Positions 1-8,270 of a stretch of 64,000 bases of DNA are shown here, piece after piece. The translations under genes were made by a program, and so were the position numbers. The DNA is from Nodularia spumigena CCY9414. GTDB lineage: Bacteria; Cyanobacteriota; Cyanobacteriia; Cyanobacteriales; Nostocaceae. Where the stretch lies: positions 2,572,056-2,636,055 of the forward strand of contig NZ_CP007203.1 of the NCBI RefSeq assembly GCF_000340565.2, in the 5' to 3' direction. Numbering within the stretch: the stretch's first letter is position 1; the number at the start of each line of letters is the position of its first letter. The notes beneath the pieces were generated by a model. That model had not been told where the DNA came from. It searched no databases and saw only the letters and a program-made list of their open reading frames with translations.

Positions 1-263
1 CCGGTGACAAAGCTTACCAAGGAGAGAAATCAATTAAAACAACCTGAAAAAAAGACCTAGAAAAAAAGAATTAAGTTCTGAACAAAAAATTACAAAATAA
101 AGAACTGGCATCAGAGCGCATATTTGTAGAACATTTAATTCGTTTAGTGAAGATATTTAGAGTAGCTCAAGAAAGATTTAGATTAAATTCCTCTAAATAC
201 GAGCAGATAATTATGACTATTTGTGGACTCGTTAGATTACGCATTGGCACATTTATTTTGTAA
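1..263 (+). pseudogene. IS5-like (DDE) transposase, decayed C-terminal end
   Basis: The plus strand encodes the typical C-terminal end of a DDE_Tnp_4/IS5-type transposase. It begins near base 3 with residues GDKAYQGEKSIK and finishes with RIFVEHLIRLVKIFRV, then ICGLVRLRIGTFIL and a stop at 261-263. The frame is broken: there is an in-frame TGA near base 45, and a one-base shift is needed around 100-110 to join the two halves. The 5' part lies outside the window. I read this as a dead insertion-sequence remnant. The family is recognised from memory of conserved C-termini and was not searched. Confidence 0.7.
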
Positions 264-438
264 CTATAAAAACTTGAAATTATTTATAATAAAATTACCT
301 CAAAGAGATCCTACTTTTGGCTAATTACCAACAACACGCATTTCTAACACCTATTCTACCGTAGAATCTCAGGATATTTGCAGTTAGCGATCGCTCACCA
401 AAAATATCGTAACTGCAAGGGTTTGATAGTTTTCGGAG

Positions 439-813
439 ATGTCTAATATATTAGATAGGCGATCGCCCCAAGAAAAACTGCATTATTTAATTGACGCTGG
501 TTTAGGAAACTATCAACAAATGTCAGTGAGCGATCGCCTTACCCGGATGTTGACACTGAGTCACTTACTTTCTGATTGGTGTTTCGCTTGCTGTTTTCAC
601 TTTGCTCAAGAGAGGCGCATTCGATTGAACATTCAGGAAATTTTAGTCGCCCTTCGTCATCCTACAGGCTTTGTCCGCGAAGCTGCGATCGCCTATCTCA
701 GTGTCGTCTCACACCGCGTCCTCGTTGAACTTCTACCCAAACTGCAACAAGATACACACCCCCTCGTAGTTGCTCAAGTTAAGGAGTTGATGCAAAAGAA
801 TTATGGGGAGTAG
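439..813 (+). CDS. small HEAT-repeat-like protein, function unknown
   Basis: This ORF encodes 124 residues with no signal peptide and no obvious membrane segment. Residues about 65-120 (from IQEILVALRHPTGFV to VVAQVKELM) have the paired-helix, hydrophobic pattern of a HEAT-like repeat (phycobilin-lyase-like or scaffold proteins use such repeats). The N-terminal half is rich in Cys and aromatic residues and is not recognised. It starts at an ATG shortly after a HIP1-containing stretch and has no strong ribosome binding site. It could be a fragment of a longer HEAT protein, because a single repeat rarely stands alone. It lies 75 bases before the antiporter gene on the same strand; the short GGGAGTAGGGAGTGG-type repeat fills the gap. 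Confidence 0.5.
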   Translation: MSNILDRRSPQEKLHYLIDAGLGNYQQMSVSDRLTRMLTLSHLLSDWCFACCFHFAQERRIRLNIQEILVALRHPTGFVREAAIAYLSVVSHRVLVELLPKLQQDTHPLVVAQVKELMQKNYGE

Positions 814-888
814 GGAGTGGGGAGTAGGGAGTGGGACTTTGCTATATTAAGAAAATTTATCAAGGCAGAACTATACCAAATTTTACTT

Positions 889-2454
889 ATGAACATAGAA
901 TCAGCAATTGGTGAAGAAATTATCACCACTAATCTCAAGCAATTTCTTTTGGTACTTTCAGTATCTTTAGGGGTGGCGACTTTACCGCAGATATTTAGTT
1001 GGTTTCGCCACATACCTTATACATTACTCCTAGTGATTGTGGGTTTAGGCTTGGCCTTTGTTGATGTCCGCCTTGTCACCCTTTCCCCAGAATTAATTTT
1101 GTTCATCTTTTTACCGCCGTTGTTGTTTGAAGCTGCCTGGAATTTGCGCTGGGCAGAGTTAAAGCGCAATTTGGTGACAATTTGCCTCTATGCAGTTTTA
1201 GGGGTAGTAATTTCCATTACAGGCATAGCATTTGGTCTAAATCAACTAGCGGGGATATCTTTAACCACAGCTTTGCTGATTGGTGCGAGTTTATCTGCAA
1301 CTGATCCGGTTTCTGTGACTGCTTTATTCCGCGAATTGGGCGTGGGTAAAAGTCTCACCACCATGATGGAAGGCGAAAGCTTGTTTAATGATGGCATGGC
1401 GGTGGTGGCTTTTGGTTTTATGGTGGCGCTATCTTTGGGAAATGCTGAATTGGGTGTCCAGCCAATTTTGTTCGAGCTGGTGATGGTTATTGGTATTGGC
1501 GTAGCAGTGGGAGGATTAATTGGCTTTAGTATTTCTTATCTGACCCAGCGCTTTGATTTACCGATGGTGGAACAGTCTTTAACTCTGGTTTCGGCTTACG
1601 GTACTTACCTGGTTATTGAAGAATTGGGTGGTTCGGGTGTAATTGGAGTTGTCACCACAGGGTTAATTTTAGGTAACTTTGGTTCTCGCGTGGGTATGAA
1701 TCCCCGTACTAGGGTGATTGTTTCAGAATTTTGGGATTTTTTGGCGTTCTTTGTCAACTCAATTGTATTTTTGTTGATTGGTGACCAAATTCGCTTTGCT
1801 GTTTTGGGCGAAAACCTGCAAATCATTGGTATAACAATAGCAGCCATGATTTTGATGCGGGCTGTGGCTATTTATCTTCTCAGCAATTTGAGTGCTGTGA
1901 TTACGCAACATCAAATCCCTTTACCTGAACAAACCGTTTTATGGTGGGGTGGGGTACGGGGTTCTGTTTCTATCGCCTTAGCTTTGAGTGTACCTATAGG
2001 ACTACCAGAGCGAGAAACAATCATTGCGACGGTGTTTGGAGTAGTTTTATTTACTCTCCTTGTCCAAGGATTGACGATTAAACCTTTGTTACAGAAGCTG
2101 AATCTTTTGGGTGATGCACCTCTACGTGATCGATATTCAGAACTAGCTACCCGTCATGTCGCTTTAGAACGTGTTTTGCAGCATCTCCAAGAAGACCACC
2201 GTCCAGGTATTGACCCGGAGTTTTACCGTTATCAGGAGACGCTGATTAAAGGGGAGATGGAAAATCTGCAAACGAAAATTGATAAGTTACAGGTTGAGTA
2301 TCCTAATCTTCGCACCTTTATCACTGAACAGTTTCGGGAGGAACTTTTGGCTATTGAAGCGGATACTTATGCAGAGTTCGTCAAGGCTGGTCGCTTAAAT
2401 ACGGAATTAGCCCCGATGCTCGAAGATGTTTGGGAACATGGGGATAGTCATTAG
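889..2454 (+). CDS. Na+/H+ antiporter, CPA1 (NhaP/NHE) family
   Basis: The 521-residue protein is an inner-membrane cation/proton exchanger for Na+ (or K+) and pH homeostasis. About 12 hydrophobic segments cover residues 10-400. The CPA1 signature is present: the TDP motif with Asp139, and the Asn167-Asp168 pair in GESLFNDG that carries the ion-binding residue. A cytoplasmic hydrophilic tail of about 110 residues, probably helical, follows. The frame is open from 817, but those extra 24 residues come from a GGGAGT-type repeat, so the ATG at 889 that precedes NIESAIGEE is preferred. The gene stands alone; a MITE follows 12 bases after the stop. The exact ion and regulation cannot be told from sequence. 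Confidence 0.9.
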   Translation: MNIESAIGEEIITTNLKQFLLVLSVSLGVATLPQIFSWFRHIPYTLLLVIVGLGLAFVDVRLVTLSPELILFIFLPPLLFEAAWNLRWAELKRNLVTICLYAVLGVVISITGIAFGLNQLAGISLTTALLIGASLSATDPVSVTALFRELGVGKSLTTMMEGESLFNDGMAVVAFGFMVALSLGNAELGVQPILFELVMVIGIGVAVGGLIGFSISYLTQRFDLPMVEQSLTLVSAYGTYLVIEELGGSGVIGVVTTGLILGNFGSRVGMNPRTRVIVSEFWDFLAFFVNSIVFLLIGDQIRFAVLGENLQIIGITIAAMILMRAVAIYLLSNLSAVITQHQIPLPEQTVLWWGGVRGSVSIALALSVPIGLPERETIIATVFGVVLFTLLVQGLTIKPLLQKLNLLGDAPLRDRYSELATRHVALERVLQHLQEDHRPGIDPEFYRYQETLIKGEMENLQTKIDKLQVEYPNLRTFITEQFREELLAIEADTYAEFVKAGRLNTELAPMLEDVWEHGDSH

Positions 2455-2466
2455 TTATATCATGTC

Positions 2467-2620
2467 CAATATTTTTCGGTTAAGGTTTTGTTCGCGTAGC
2501 GTGCCGTAGAATTCCCCCAACCCCCTTGAAAAGGCAGGGCTAAAGTCCTCAAAGTCCCCCTTCTTAAGGGGGATTTAGGGGGATCTCCAATGTACAAATA
2601 TCGTTAACCGAACAGTATTG
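2467..2620. mobile_element. 154-bp MITE with 17-bp inverted ends and 10-bp target duplication
   Basis: Left end 2467-2483 (CAATATTTTTCGGTTAA) and right end 2604-2620 are inverted copies matching at 14 of 17 positions. The element is flanked immediately on both sides by the same ten bases ATATCATGTC (2457-2466 and 2621-2630), a clean target-site duplication. Inside is a GC-rich palindromic block (about 2512-2586) of the same family found inside and after the next gene. No coding capacity is present, so it is a non-autonomous element that would need a transposase in trans. Confidence 0.8.
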
Positions 2621-2736
2621 ATATCATGTCTGTTTAATTAGGGGTGACTTATCAGTTTACACAACAACTTAACTTATTGAAAGTTAAAGGTTCAATCAGG
2701 GAACACTAAGAGAAAAGCAATTCTTTCTCAACCACT

Positions 2737-5700
2737 ATGTCAGATCATCAGCTTTCTGTGTTTCAGTCAGGTATTCGAGACAACCGTAACCGGGGTACAG
2801 TGGGAGATTTTCTCAAAGATAAGATTGAACTAGGCTCTCAATTATCTATCGTCTCTGCTTATTTTACAATTTATGCCTTTGAAGCTTTAAAACAGGAATT
2901 ATGCTCTATTGATAGCTTAAATTTTCTATTTGGAGAACCTCGGTTTATTCAATCCATCGGCACTAATACTGATCGAAAATCTTTTAAAATTGAAGATACT
3001 GGCATTCAACTAAGCAGTCGTTTAAGACAGAGTAAATTAGCTAGGGAATGCCAAGAATGGATACAGAAAAAAGTCAATATTCGTTCGATTAAGGAAAGTA
3101 ACTTACTTCATGGCAAAATGTACCACATTGATAATAATGGGGTGAAAACTGCCATTTTAGGTAGCTCTAATTTTACTTTAAAGGGATTAGGATTAGCTAA
3201 GGTCAATAGTAATATTGAGTTAAATTTAATCGTTGATAGCGAAAGAGATAGACAAGATTTAAAATTTTGGTTTGAAGAGTTATGGAATAATCACAAGCTG
3301 GTACAAGATGTCAAGGATGAAATAATTAGTTATCTCAATCAACTTTATCAAGATAATGCTCCTGAGTTTATTTATTATAAAACACTGTATCATTTATTCA
3401 AACAATTTTTAGACCAACAAGCAGCCAGTGATTTACTCACTAAACAAGGACACTTAATTGATACAAAGATTTGGAACTTATTATTTGATTTTCAGAAGGA
3501 TGGGGTCAAAGGTGCGATTAATAAAATCATGGAATATAATGGCTGTATTATCGCTGACAGTGTGGGGTTAGGGAAAACATTTGAAGCTTTAGCTATTATT
3601 AAATATTTTGAATTATTGAATTATAAAGTCTTAGTATTATGTCCTAAAAAATTAAGAAGTAATTGGACAATTTACCATGCTGCTAATAATAGTGAATTAA
3701 ATATTTTAGTTGAAGATAGATTTAACTATACAGTCTTGTCTCATACAGATTTGAGTAGAGATACGGGATATTCAGGGGATATTAATTTAGAAACCTTAAA
3801 TCGGGGTAATTATGATTTAGTGGTGATTGATGAATCTCATAATTTTCGGAATAATACCAAAGGGAAACGAGATGAAGACGGAAATGTAATTAAAAAAAGT
3901 CGCTACGAACGTTTGATGGAAGACATTATAAAAAAAGGCATTCCTACTAGAGTTTTATTACTATCAGCAACTCCCGTGAACACAGACTTAAAAGATTTAA
4001 GGAATCAGATTAATTTTATTGTTAAAGATAAAGATAGTGCTTTTAGTCAAACATTGGGTATTGACAGTATCAAACAAACTTTAACCACTGCCCAAAAAGA
4101 ATTTACTCTTTGGGCAAAGAAAAAGCAACATCATAGTAATGAGTTATTAGAAAACTTAAATTCTAGCTTTTTCACATTATTAGATGGGTTAACAATTGCT
4201 CGTTCTCGTCAACATATCAAAAAGTATTATCAAGAAACAATTGCAGAATTAGGGGGTTTTCCAGAGAGATTGAAACCAGTTTCTTTATTTTCCCATATTG
4301 ATTTAGAAGATAACTTCTTAGATTACGATGAAATTAATGAGCAAATTTCTGACTATCAATTGTCTTTGTTTAACCCCTCTAATTATGTTCTAGAAGAATA
4401 TCAACACTTGTATGAAGGGGAAGTTGTCCAAAATAACTTCACTCAAAGTAATCGAGAAAATTACTTGATTGGGATGATGAAAGTGAATTTTCTCAAAAGA
4501 TTAGAAAGTTCGGTTTATTCTTTTAGAATTACCTTAGAGAGAACCATTGACAAGATTAAAAAAATAGAGTCAAAAATTAAAAATTTTGGACAGCATCAAA
4601 TAGAAATTATCAAAAGTGAAGATTGTGAAATAGAATCTTTTGATGATGAAGAATTACAAGCGGCTTTTGAAGTAGGTAGGGAACTAAAATATCAATTAGA
4701 ACACTTAGACATTGACAGATGGTTATTTGATTTAGCCAGGGATAGAAGACAACTTCATAAGTTATATATTCAAGCGAAGGATGTAGATGTTTGTAGGGAT
4801 GCTAAATTAGCAGATTTAAAAACAATTATTGAGGATAAAGTTACAAATCCCACACTTAATAAACAAAGTAAGGAAAATAAAAAAGTTATCATCTTCACAG
4901 CTTTTGCCGATACAGCTAAATATTTATATGATGCTTTGGTAGGGTGGGTAACAACAGAGTTAAATATCAATATGGCTTTAGTTACTGGGGGTAATGGGGG
5001 GAATAAAACTACCTTAGCAAGAAAGCAAACGGGTTCTTTTTATACTCCTAGAGAAATTGTTAATTATATGGTAGATGAGTCGTTAATTGCTTATCTACAG
5101 AATGGTTTGTTAGATCCCCCCCAACCCCCCTTAAGAAGGGGGGAGAATACAGAAAAAGTCCCCTTGAGAAGTGGGGAGAATACTGAAAACCCCTCCTTGA
5201 GAAGTGGGGAGAATACAAAAAAAGTCCCCCTTTCTAAGGGGGATTTAGGGGGATCTGAGATTGAAGATAAATTACGTCATTTACTGTCTTATAGTAATGA
5301 TTTCCATGAGTTTAATGATGATGAAGTTGACTGTTTAATTAATGCTATTGATAACCTGAAAATTATTGACATTGCTTGTGGTTCGGGTGCGTTTCCGATG
5401 GGAATTTTACAGAAGTTGGTGTTTATTTTAGAGAAACTTGACCCCAACAATATTAAATGGAAACAGCAACAGAAAGAAAAAGCTATATCACCTGTGTTAA
5501 AGGATATTCAGGTGGCGAAACAGATTAGTTATGAACAAGCAAGGGATGAAGCAATAGAGAAGTTACAGGAAAGGTTAGCAGAAATAGAATATGAATTTGA
5601 GAATAATGAGATGGACTATCCCCGGAAGTTATTTTTGATTGAAAATTGTATTTTTGGGGTAGATATTCAGCCGATAGCGGTACAAATTTCTAAGTTACGC

Positions 5701-7227
5701 TTTTTTATCTCTTTAATTGTTGAACAAAAGGTGAATAATAATCAACCCAATCGGGGGATTTTACCTTTACCGAACCTTGAGACTAAGTTTGTTGCGGCTA
5801 ATTCTTTAATTGGGTTAGAAACTCAGTTAAGTTTAAGAAGTCCAGAGGTGATACAAAAAGAGGAAGAGTTAAAGCAAGTTCGTCAACAGCATTTTAAAGC
5901 TAGGACTCCGAAAACCAAGAAAAAATGTCGGGATAAAGATAACATTTTACGTCAAGAAATTAGTCAGTTATTGAAGTCAACGGGGTTAGAATCTGCTACT
6001 GCTGATACTTTAGCAAGATGGAATCCTTATGATTTGAATACCTGTTCTGATTTTTTTGACCCTAATTGGATGTTTGGGGTAACAGATGGGTTTGATATTT
6101 GTATTGGTAATCCTCCTTATGTTAGACCTCATAAATTATCAAAAGTTTTTAAAGAGAAACTCTGGAGGCTTTACTCATCCTTTGTTAAAAAAGCTGATTT
6201 GTATAGTTGCTTTGTTGAAAAAACTTTAAACATACTGAAAAAAACTGGAATAGGCTCTTTTATTTTATCTAACGGTTTTTTAAGGCTTGATAGCTTTGAA
6301 AAATTACGAATACTTTTACTACAAAATACATCTGTTGATTTAATTATAGATTTTGAAGATGATGTCTTTGAATCGGCTATTGTAAAAACTTGTATTTTCA
6401 GTTTCACTAATACATATACAAAAAATAAAAAAATAAAAATCGCTAGAATATATTCTCATGTTAATTTGGCAAATCTTCAATTTGCTAATGTTCCACAACA
6501 ATATTACCAAAATAAAACTTATCAATCAATTTTTGATTTATCATACAATAATGAAATAGTTAAACTAAAACAGAAAATTGGGCAAAATTCAATTGACTTA
6601 GGAAACTTGTTTGATATATCCTTCGGACTCAAAACAGGTGATGATGATAAGTTTTTATCTTTTAGTAAAGATAGTAATGAACATAAATCTTTACTTCGTG
6701 GAGAAAATATTGGACGATATATTTTTGATTATAAAGGTGAATATGTCTGGTATGTTCCTAAAATAATGACTTCACATAGGCGAACGGCACGTCCGGGTAA
6801 TAAATTAAGATTTGAACAGCCAAAAGTTCTTATTAGAGATACTGGAAACGGACTAATGGGGACTTATGAAGAACTTAATTTTTATGTTAAAGACGTATTG
6901 ATTATATCTCATCAACAAAAATGCACAAAGACTCTTAAAATATTAGTAAGTATTTTAAATTCATCTCTGATGAAATTTTATTATGAAACATCTTTTCCAA
7001 CACTTCATGTTCAAAGAAATGAATTAGCTGTACTTCCTATGAAATTAGAATTTGATGAGTCAGATCAAGTTATTAAAATTGTAGATAGAATCCTAGAAAT
7101 AAAACGCCAAAACCCCACAGCAGACACCACAGAATTAGAAAGAGAAATTGATGAGATAGTGTATCAATTGTATGGGTTAACAGAGGAAGAGATTAGGATA
7201 ATTGAGGAGAGTGTTAAACGTAAGTAA
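2737..7227 (+). CDS. PLD nuclease-SF2 helicase-adenine DNA methyltransferase fusion (R-M-like)
   Basis: The 1496-residue protein has a restriction-modification or defence architecture. Residues 1-200 are a phospholipase-D-type nuclease domain with one HxK motif (His125, Lys127, LHGKMYH) followed by GSSNFT. Residues 255-760 are an SF2/SNF2-like helicase: Walker A with Lys280, DESH box at Asp365, SATP at 410, and the start of the C-terminal RecA domain (KVIIFTAF). The helicase stops after VTGGNGGNKTT (about 760), lacking motifs V and VI. The next residues (QTGSFYTPREIVNYM) are the start of an Eco57I-like N6-adenine methyltransferase with motif I at Asp878 (DIACGSGAF) and NPPY at 1125-1128, then a target-recognition-like C-terminus. 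Residues about 794-840 are encoded by an inserted in-frame repeat. PLD-helicase-MTase order resembles single-chain type ISP enzymes, but the missing helicase motifs suggest a deletion fusion of two genes. Confidence 0.85.
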   Translation: MSDHQLSVFQSGIRDNRNRGTVGDFLKDKIELGSQLSIVSAYFTIYAFEALKQELCSIDSLNFLFGEPRFIQSIGTNTDRKSFKIEDTGIQLSSRLRQSKLARECQEWIQKKVNIRSIKESNLLHGKMYHIDNNGVKTAILGSSNFTLKGLGLAKVNSNIELNLIVDSERDRQDLKFWFEELWNNHKLVQDVKDEIISYLNQLYQDNAPEFIYYKTLYHLFKQFLDQQAASDLLTKQGHLIDTKIWNLLFDFQKDGVKGAINKIMEYNGCIIADSVGLGKTFEALAIIKYFELLNYKVLVLCPKKLRSNWTIYHAANNSELNILVEDRFNYTVLSHTDLSRDTGYSGDINLETLNRGNYDLVVIDESHNFRNNTKGKRDEDGNVIKKSRYERLMEDIIKKGIPTRVLLLSATPVNTDLKDLRNQINFIVKDKDSAFSQTLGIDSIKQTLTTAQKEFTLWAKKKQHHSNELLENLNSSFFTLLDGLTIARSRQHIKKYYQETIAELGGFPERLKPVSLFSHIDLEDNFLDYDEINEQISDYQLSLFNPSNYVLEEYQHLYEGEVVQNNFTQSNRENYLIGMMKVNFLKRLESSVYSFRITLERTIDKIKKIESKIKNFGQHQIEIIKSEDCEIESFDDEELQAAFEVGRELKYQLEHLDIDRWLFDLARDRRQLHKLYIQAKDVDVCRDAKLADLKTIIEDKVTNPTLNKQSKENKKVIIFTAFADTAKYLYDALVGWVTTELNINMALVTGGNGGNKTTLARKQTGSFYTPREIVNYMVDESLIAYLQNGLLDPPQPPLRRGENTEKVPLRSGENTENPSLRSGENTKKVPLSKGDLGGSEIEDKLRHLLSYSNDFHEFNDDEVDCLINAIDNLKIIDIACGSGAFPMGILQKLVFILEKLDPNNIKWKQQQKEKAISPVLKDIQVAKQISYEQARDEAIEKLQERLAEIEYEFENNEMDYPRKLFLIENCIFGVDIQPIAVQISKLRFFISLIVEQKVNNNQPNRGILPLPNLETKFVAANSLIGLETQLSLRSPEVIQKEEELKQVRQQHFKARTPKTKKKCRDKDNILRQEISQLLKSTGLESATADTLARWNPYDLNTCSDFFDPNWMFGVTDGFDICIGNPPYVRPHKLSKVFKEKLWRLYSSFVKKADLYSCFVEKTLNILKKTGIGSFILSNGFLRLDSFEKLRILLLQNTSVDLIIDFEDDVFESAIVKTCIFSFTNTYTKNKKIKIARIYSHVNLANLQFANVPQQYYQNKTYQSIFDLSYNNEIVKLKQKIGQNSIDLGNLFDISFGLKTGDDDKFLSFSKDSNEHKSLLRGENIGRYIFDYKGEYVWYVPKIMTSHRRTARPGNKLRFEQPKVLIRDTGNGLMGTYEELNFYVKDVLIISHQQKCTKTLKILVSILNSSLMKFYYETSFPTLHVQRNELAVLPMKLEFDESDQVIKIVDRILEIKRQNPTADTTELEREIDEIVYQLYGLTEEEIRIIEESVKRK
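5113..5256 (+). repeat. GC-rich repeat block inserted in frame in the R-M gene
   Basis: This block runs from GATCCCCCCC to GGGGGATCT, is 144 nt long, and is divisible by three, so the host frame stays open. It holds three 33-bp tandem units (each TTGAGAAGTGGGGAGAATAC-like), translated as 11-residue repeats such as LRSGENTEKVP, and ends with LSKGDLGG. The same block family occurs at 2512-2586, 7285-7548 and 7905-8228. Confidence 0.85.
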
Positions 7228-7308
7228 AAAGCCACCCCTTCTAAGCTATCGTGTACACACAAGTCTTATCAAGTTGCCTAACAGCGTTTCGATCCCCCCT
7301 AGCCCCCC

Positions 7309-7433
7309 TTGAGAAGGGGGGAACTAGAATCAAAAACCTCCCTTGAGAAGGGGGGAACTAGAATCAAAAACCCCCTTGAGAAGGGGGGAACTAGAATCAA
7401 AAACCTCCCTTGAGAAGGGGGGAACTAGAATCA
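7309..7433 (+). repeat. four tandem 33-34-bp GC-rich units
   Basis: Four head-to-tail copies start with TTGAGAAGGGGGGAACTAGA and continue with ATCAAAAACC plus a C-run. They differ by one base in the C-run. They are the same family as the in-frame units inside the R-M gene, but with a different linker (AACTAGAATC in place of AGAATACAG). Confidence 0.85.
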
Positions 7434-7553
7434 AAGTCCCCCTTTTTCTACGCCGAAGGCGCATCCCCGAAGGGGTTTAGGGGGATTTAGGGGGATCAGA
7501 TCACTTGTGTGTACAGCGTAGCCTTTCTAAGGGGGGTTGGGGGGATCAAACTT

Positions 7554-7940
7554 ATGAAAATCAGCAATTTCCATTTACCTTATAATCCACAACTGGTAGA
7601 AAGGGCTAAAACCCTGAGAAAAAATATGACAAAAGCAGAAAAAAAGCTCTGGTATGATTACTTAAGAACTTTTCAATTTCGAGTACATCGTCAAAGACCT
7701 ATAGATAATTTTATTGTTGACTTTTATTGTCCAAATTTAAGCCTGGTAATAGAGGTAGATGGGGAAAGCCATAGTACAGATTTAGCTCAAAATTATGATC
7801 GAGAAAGGACACAAATATTAGAAGGATATGGATTAAGAATTATTCGTTTTACTAATCAAGAAGTGTTAAATTCTTTTGAAGGGGTGTGTGCAACAATTGA
7901 AGAATTGATCCCCCCAACCCCCCTTAAGAAGGGGGGCTAA
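7554..7940 (+). CDS. DUF559 (Vsr/REase-like) endonuclease
   Basis: The 128-residue protein belongs to the DUF559 group of PD-(D/E)XK-type nucleases related to very-short-patch-repair endonucleases. Visible features are an N-terminal helical segment (RAKTLRKNMTKAEKKLW), then RQRPIDNFIVDFYCP, then LVIEVDGESH, which supplies the acidic catalytic residues, and a C-terminal RIIRFTNQEVL strand-helix. The frame is open from 7509, but those codons lie in repeat DNA, so the ATG at 7554 before KISNFHLPY is preferred. The last ten residues (IPPTPLKKGG) and the stop come from a GC-rich repeat. It sits 326 bases after the R-M ORF on the same strand, so it could supply a nuclease to that locus, or be a repeat-borne passenger. 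Neither is proven. Confidence 0.8.
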   Translation: MKISNFHLPYNPQLVERAKTLRKNMTKAEKKLWYDYLRTFQFRVHRQRPIDNFIVDFYCPNLSLVIEVDGESHSTDLAQNYDRERTQILEGYGLRIIRFTNQEVLNSFEGVCATIEELIPPTPLKKGG

Positions 7941-8228
7941 TTTGATGCGATGGTGTATCAGATATTTTAAAAGTTTTATTGTCGGTAGCAAAACGTTTTA
8001 GATCCCCCTAAATCCCCCTAAACCCCTTCGGGGATGCGCCTTCGGCGTAGGAAAAGGGGGACTTTGATTTTAGATCCCGTTAAATCGCCCTAAACCCCTT
8101 CGGGGATGCGCCTTCGGCGTAGAAAAAGGGGGACTTTAAGAAATTAGGGGGGATCGAAACGCTGTTAAGCAACTTGATAAGACTTGTGTGTACACCGTAA
8201 CCTTTTTAAGGGGGGCTAGGGGGGATCA
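7905..8228. repeat. GC-rich palindromic repeat cluster downstream of DUF559
   Basis: The region holds one short block at 7905-7940 (overlapping the DUF559 stop), two longer blocks at 8001-8066 and 8070-8140 that share GGGGATGCGCCTTCGGCGTA, and the right inverted end with AAGGGGGGCTAGGGGGGATC at 8209-8228. No ORF of interest is present. Confidence 0.75.
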
Positions 8229-8270
8229 TTAAGTGCCTAAAATCACAGCCGGACACTTTTAAAACAACCG

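Larger units (their letters stand above)
7251..8195. mobile_element. inverted-repeat-bounded module carrying a DUF559 nuclease gene
   Basis: Bases 7251-7301 and 8145-8195 are inverted copies identical at 50 of 51 positions. Both contain TGTACACACAAGT and AGCGTTTCGATC. A weaker inverted match continues about 20 bases outward on each side. Inside, inverted copies of a block containing CGCCTTCGGCG lie at 7435-7498 and 8001-8066 with a further copy at 8070-8140, so the single gene in the middle is enclosed by nested inverted repeats. A third copy of the 13-mer lies at 7503-7515, just before the gene. No target duplication is clear. I call it a module rather than a proven transposon. Confidence 0.55.

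Noticed and set aside
7251-8140. CRISPR-like array of the 34-bp tandem units
   Set aside because: Units are directly adjacent without unique spacers, and no cas genes are nearby.
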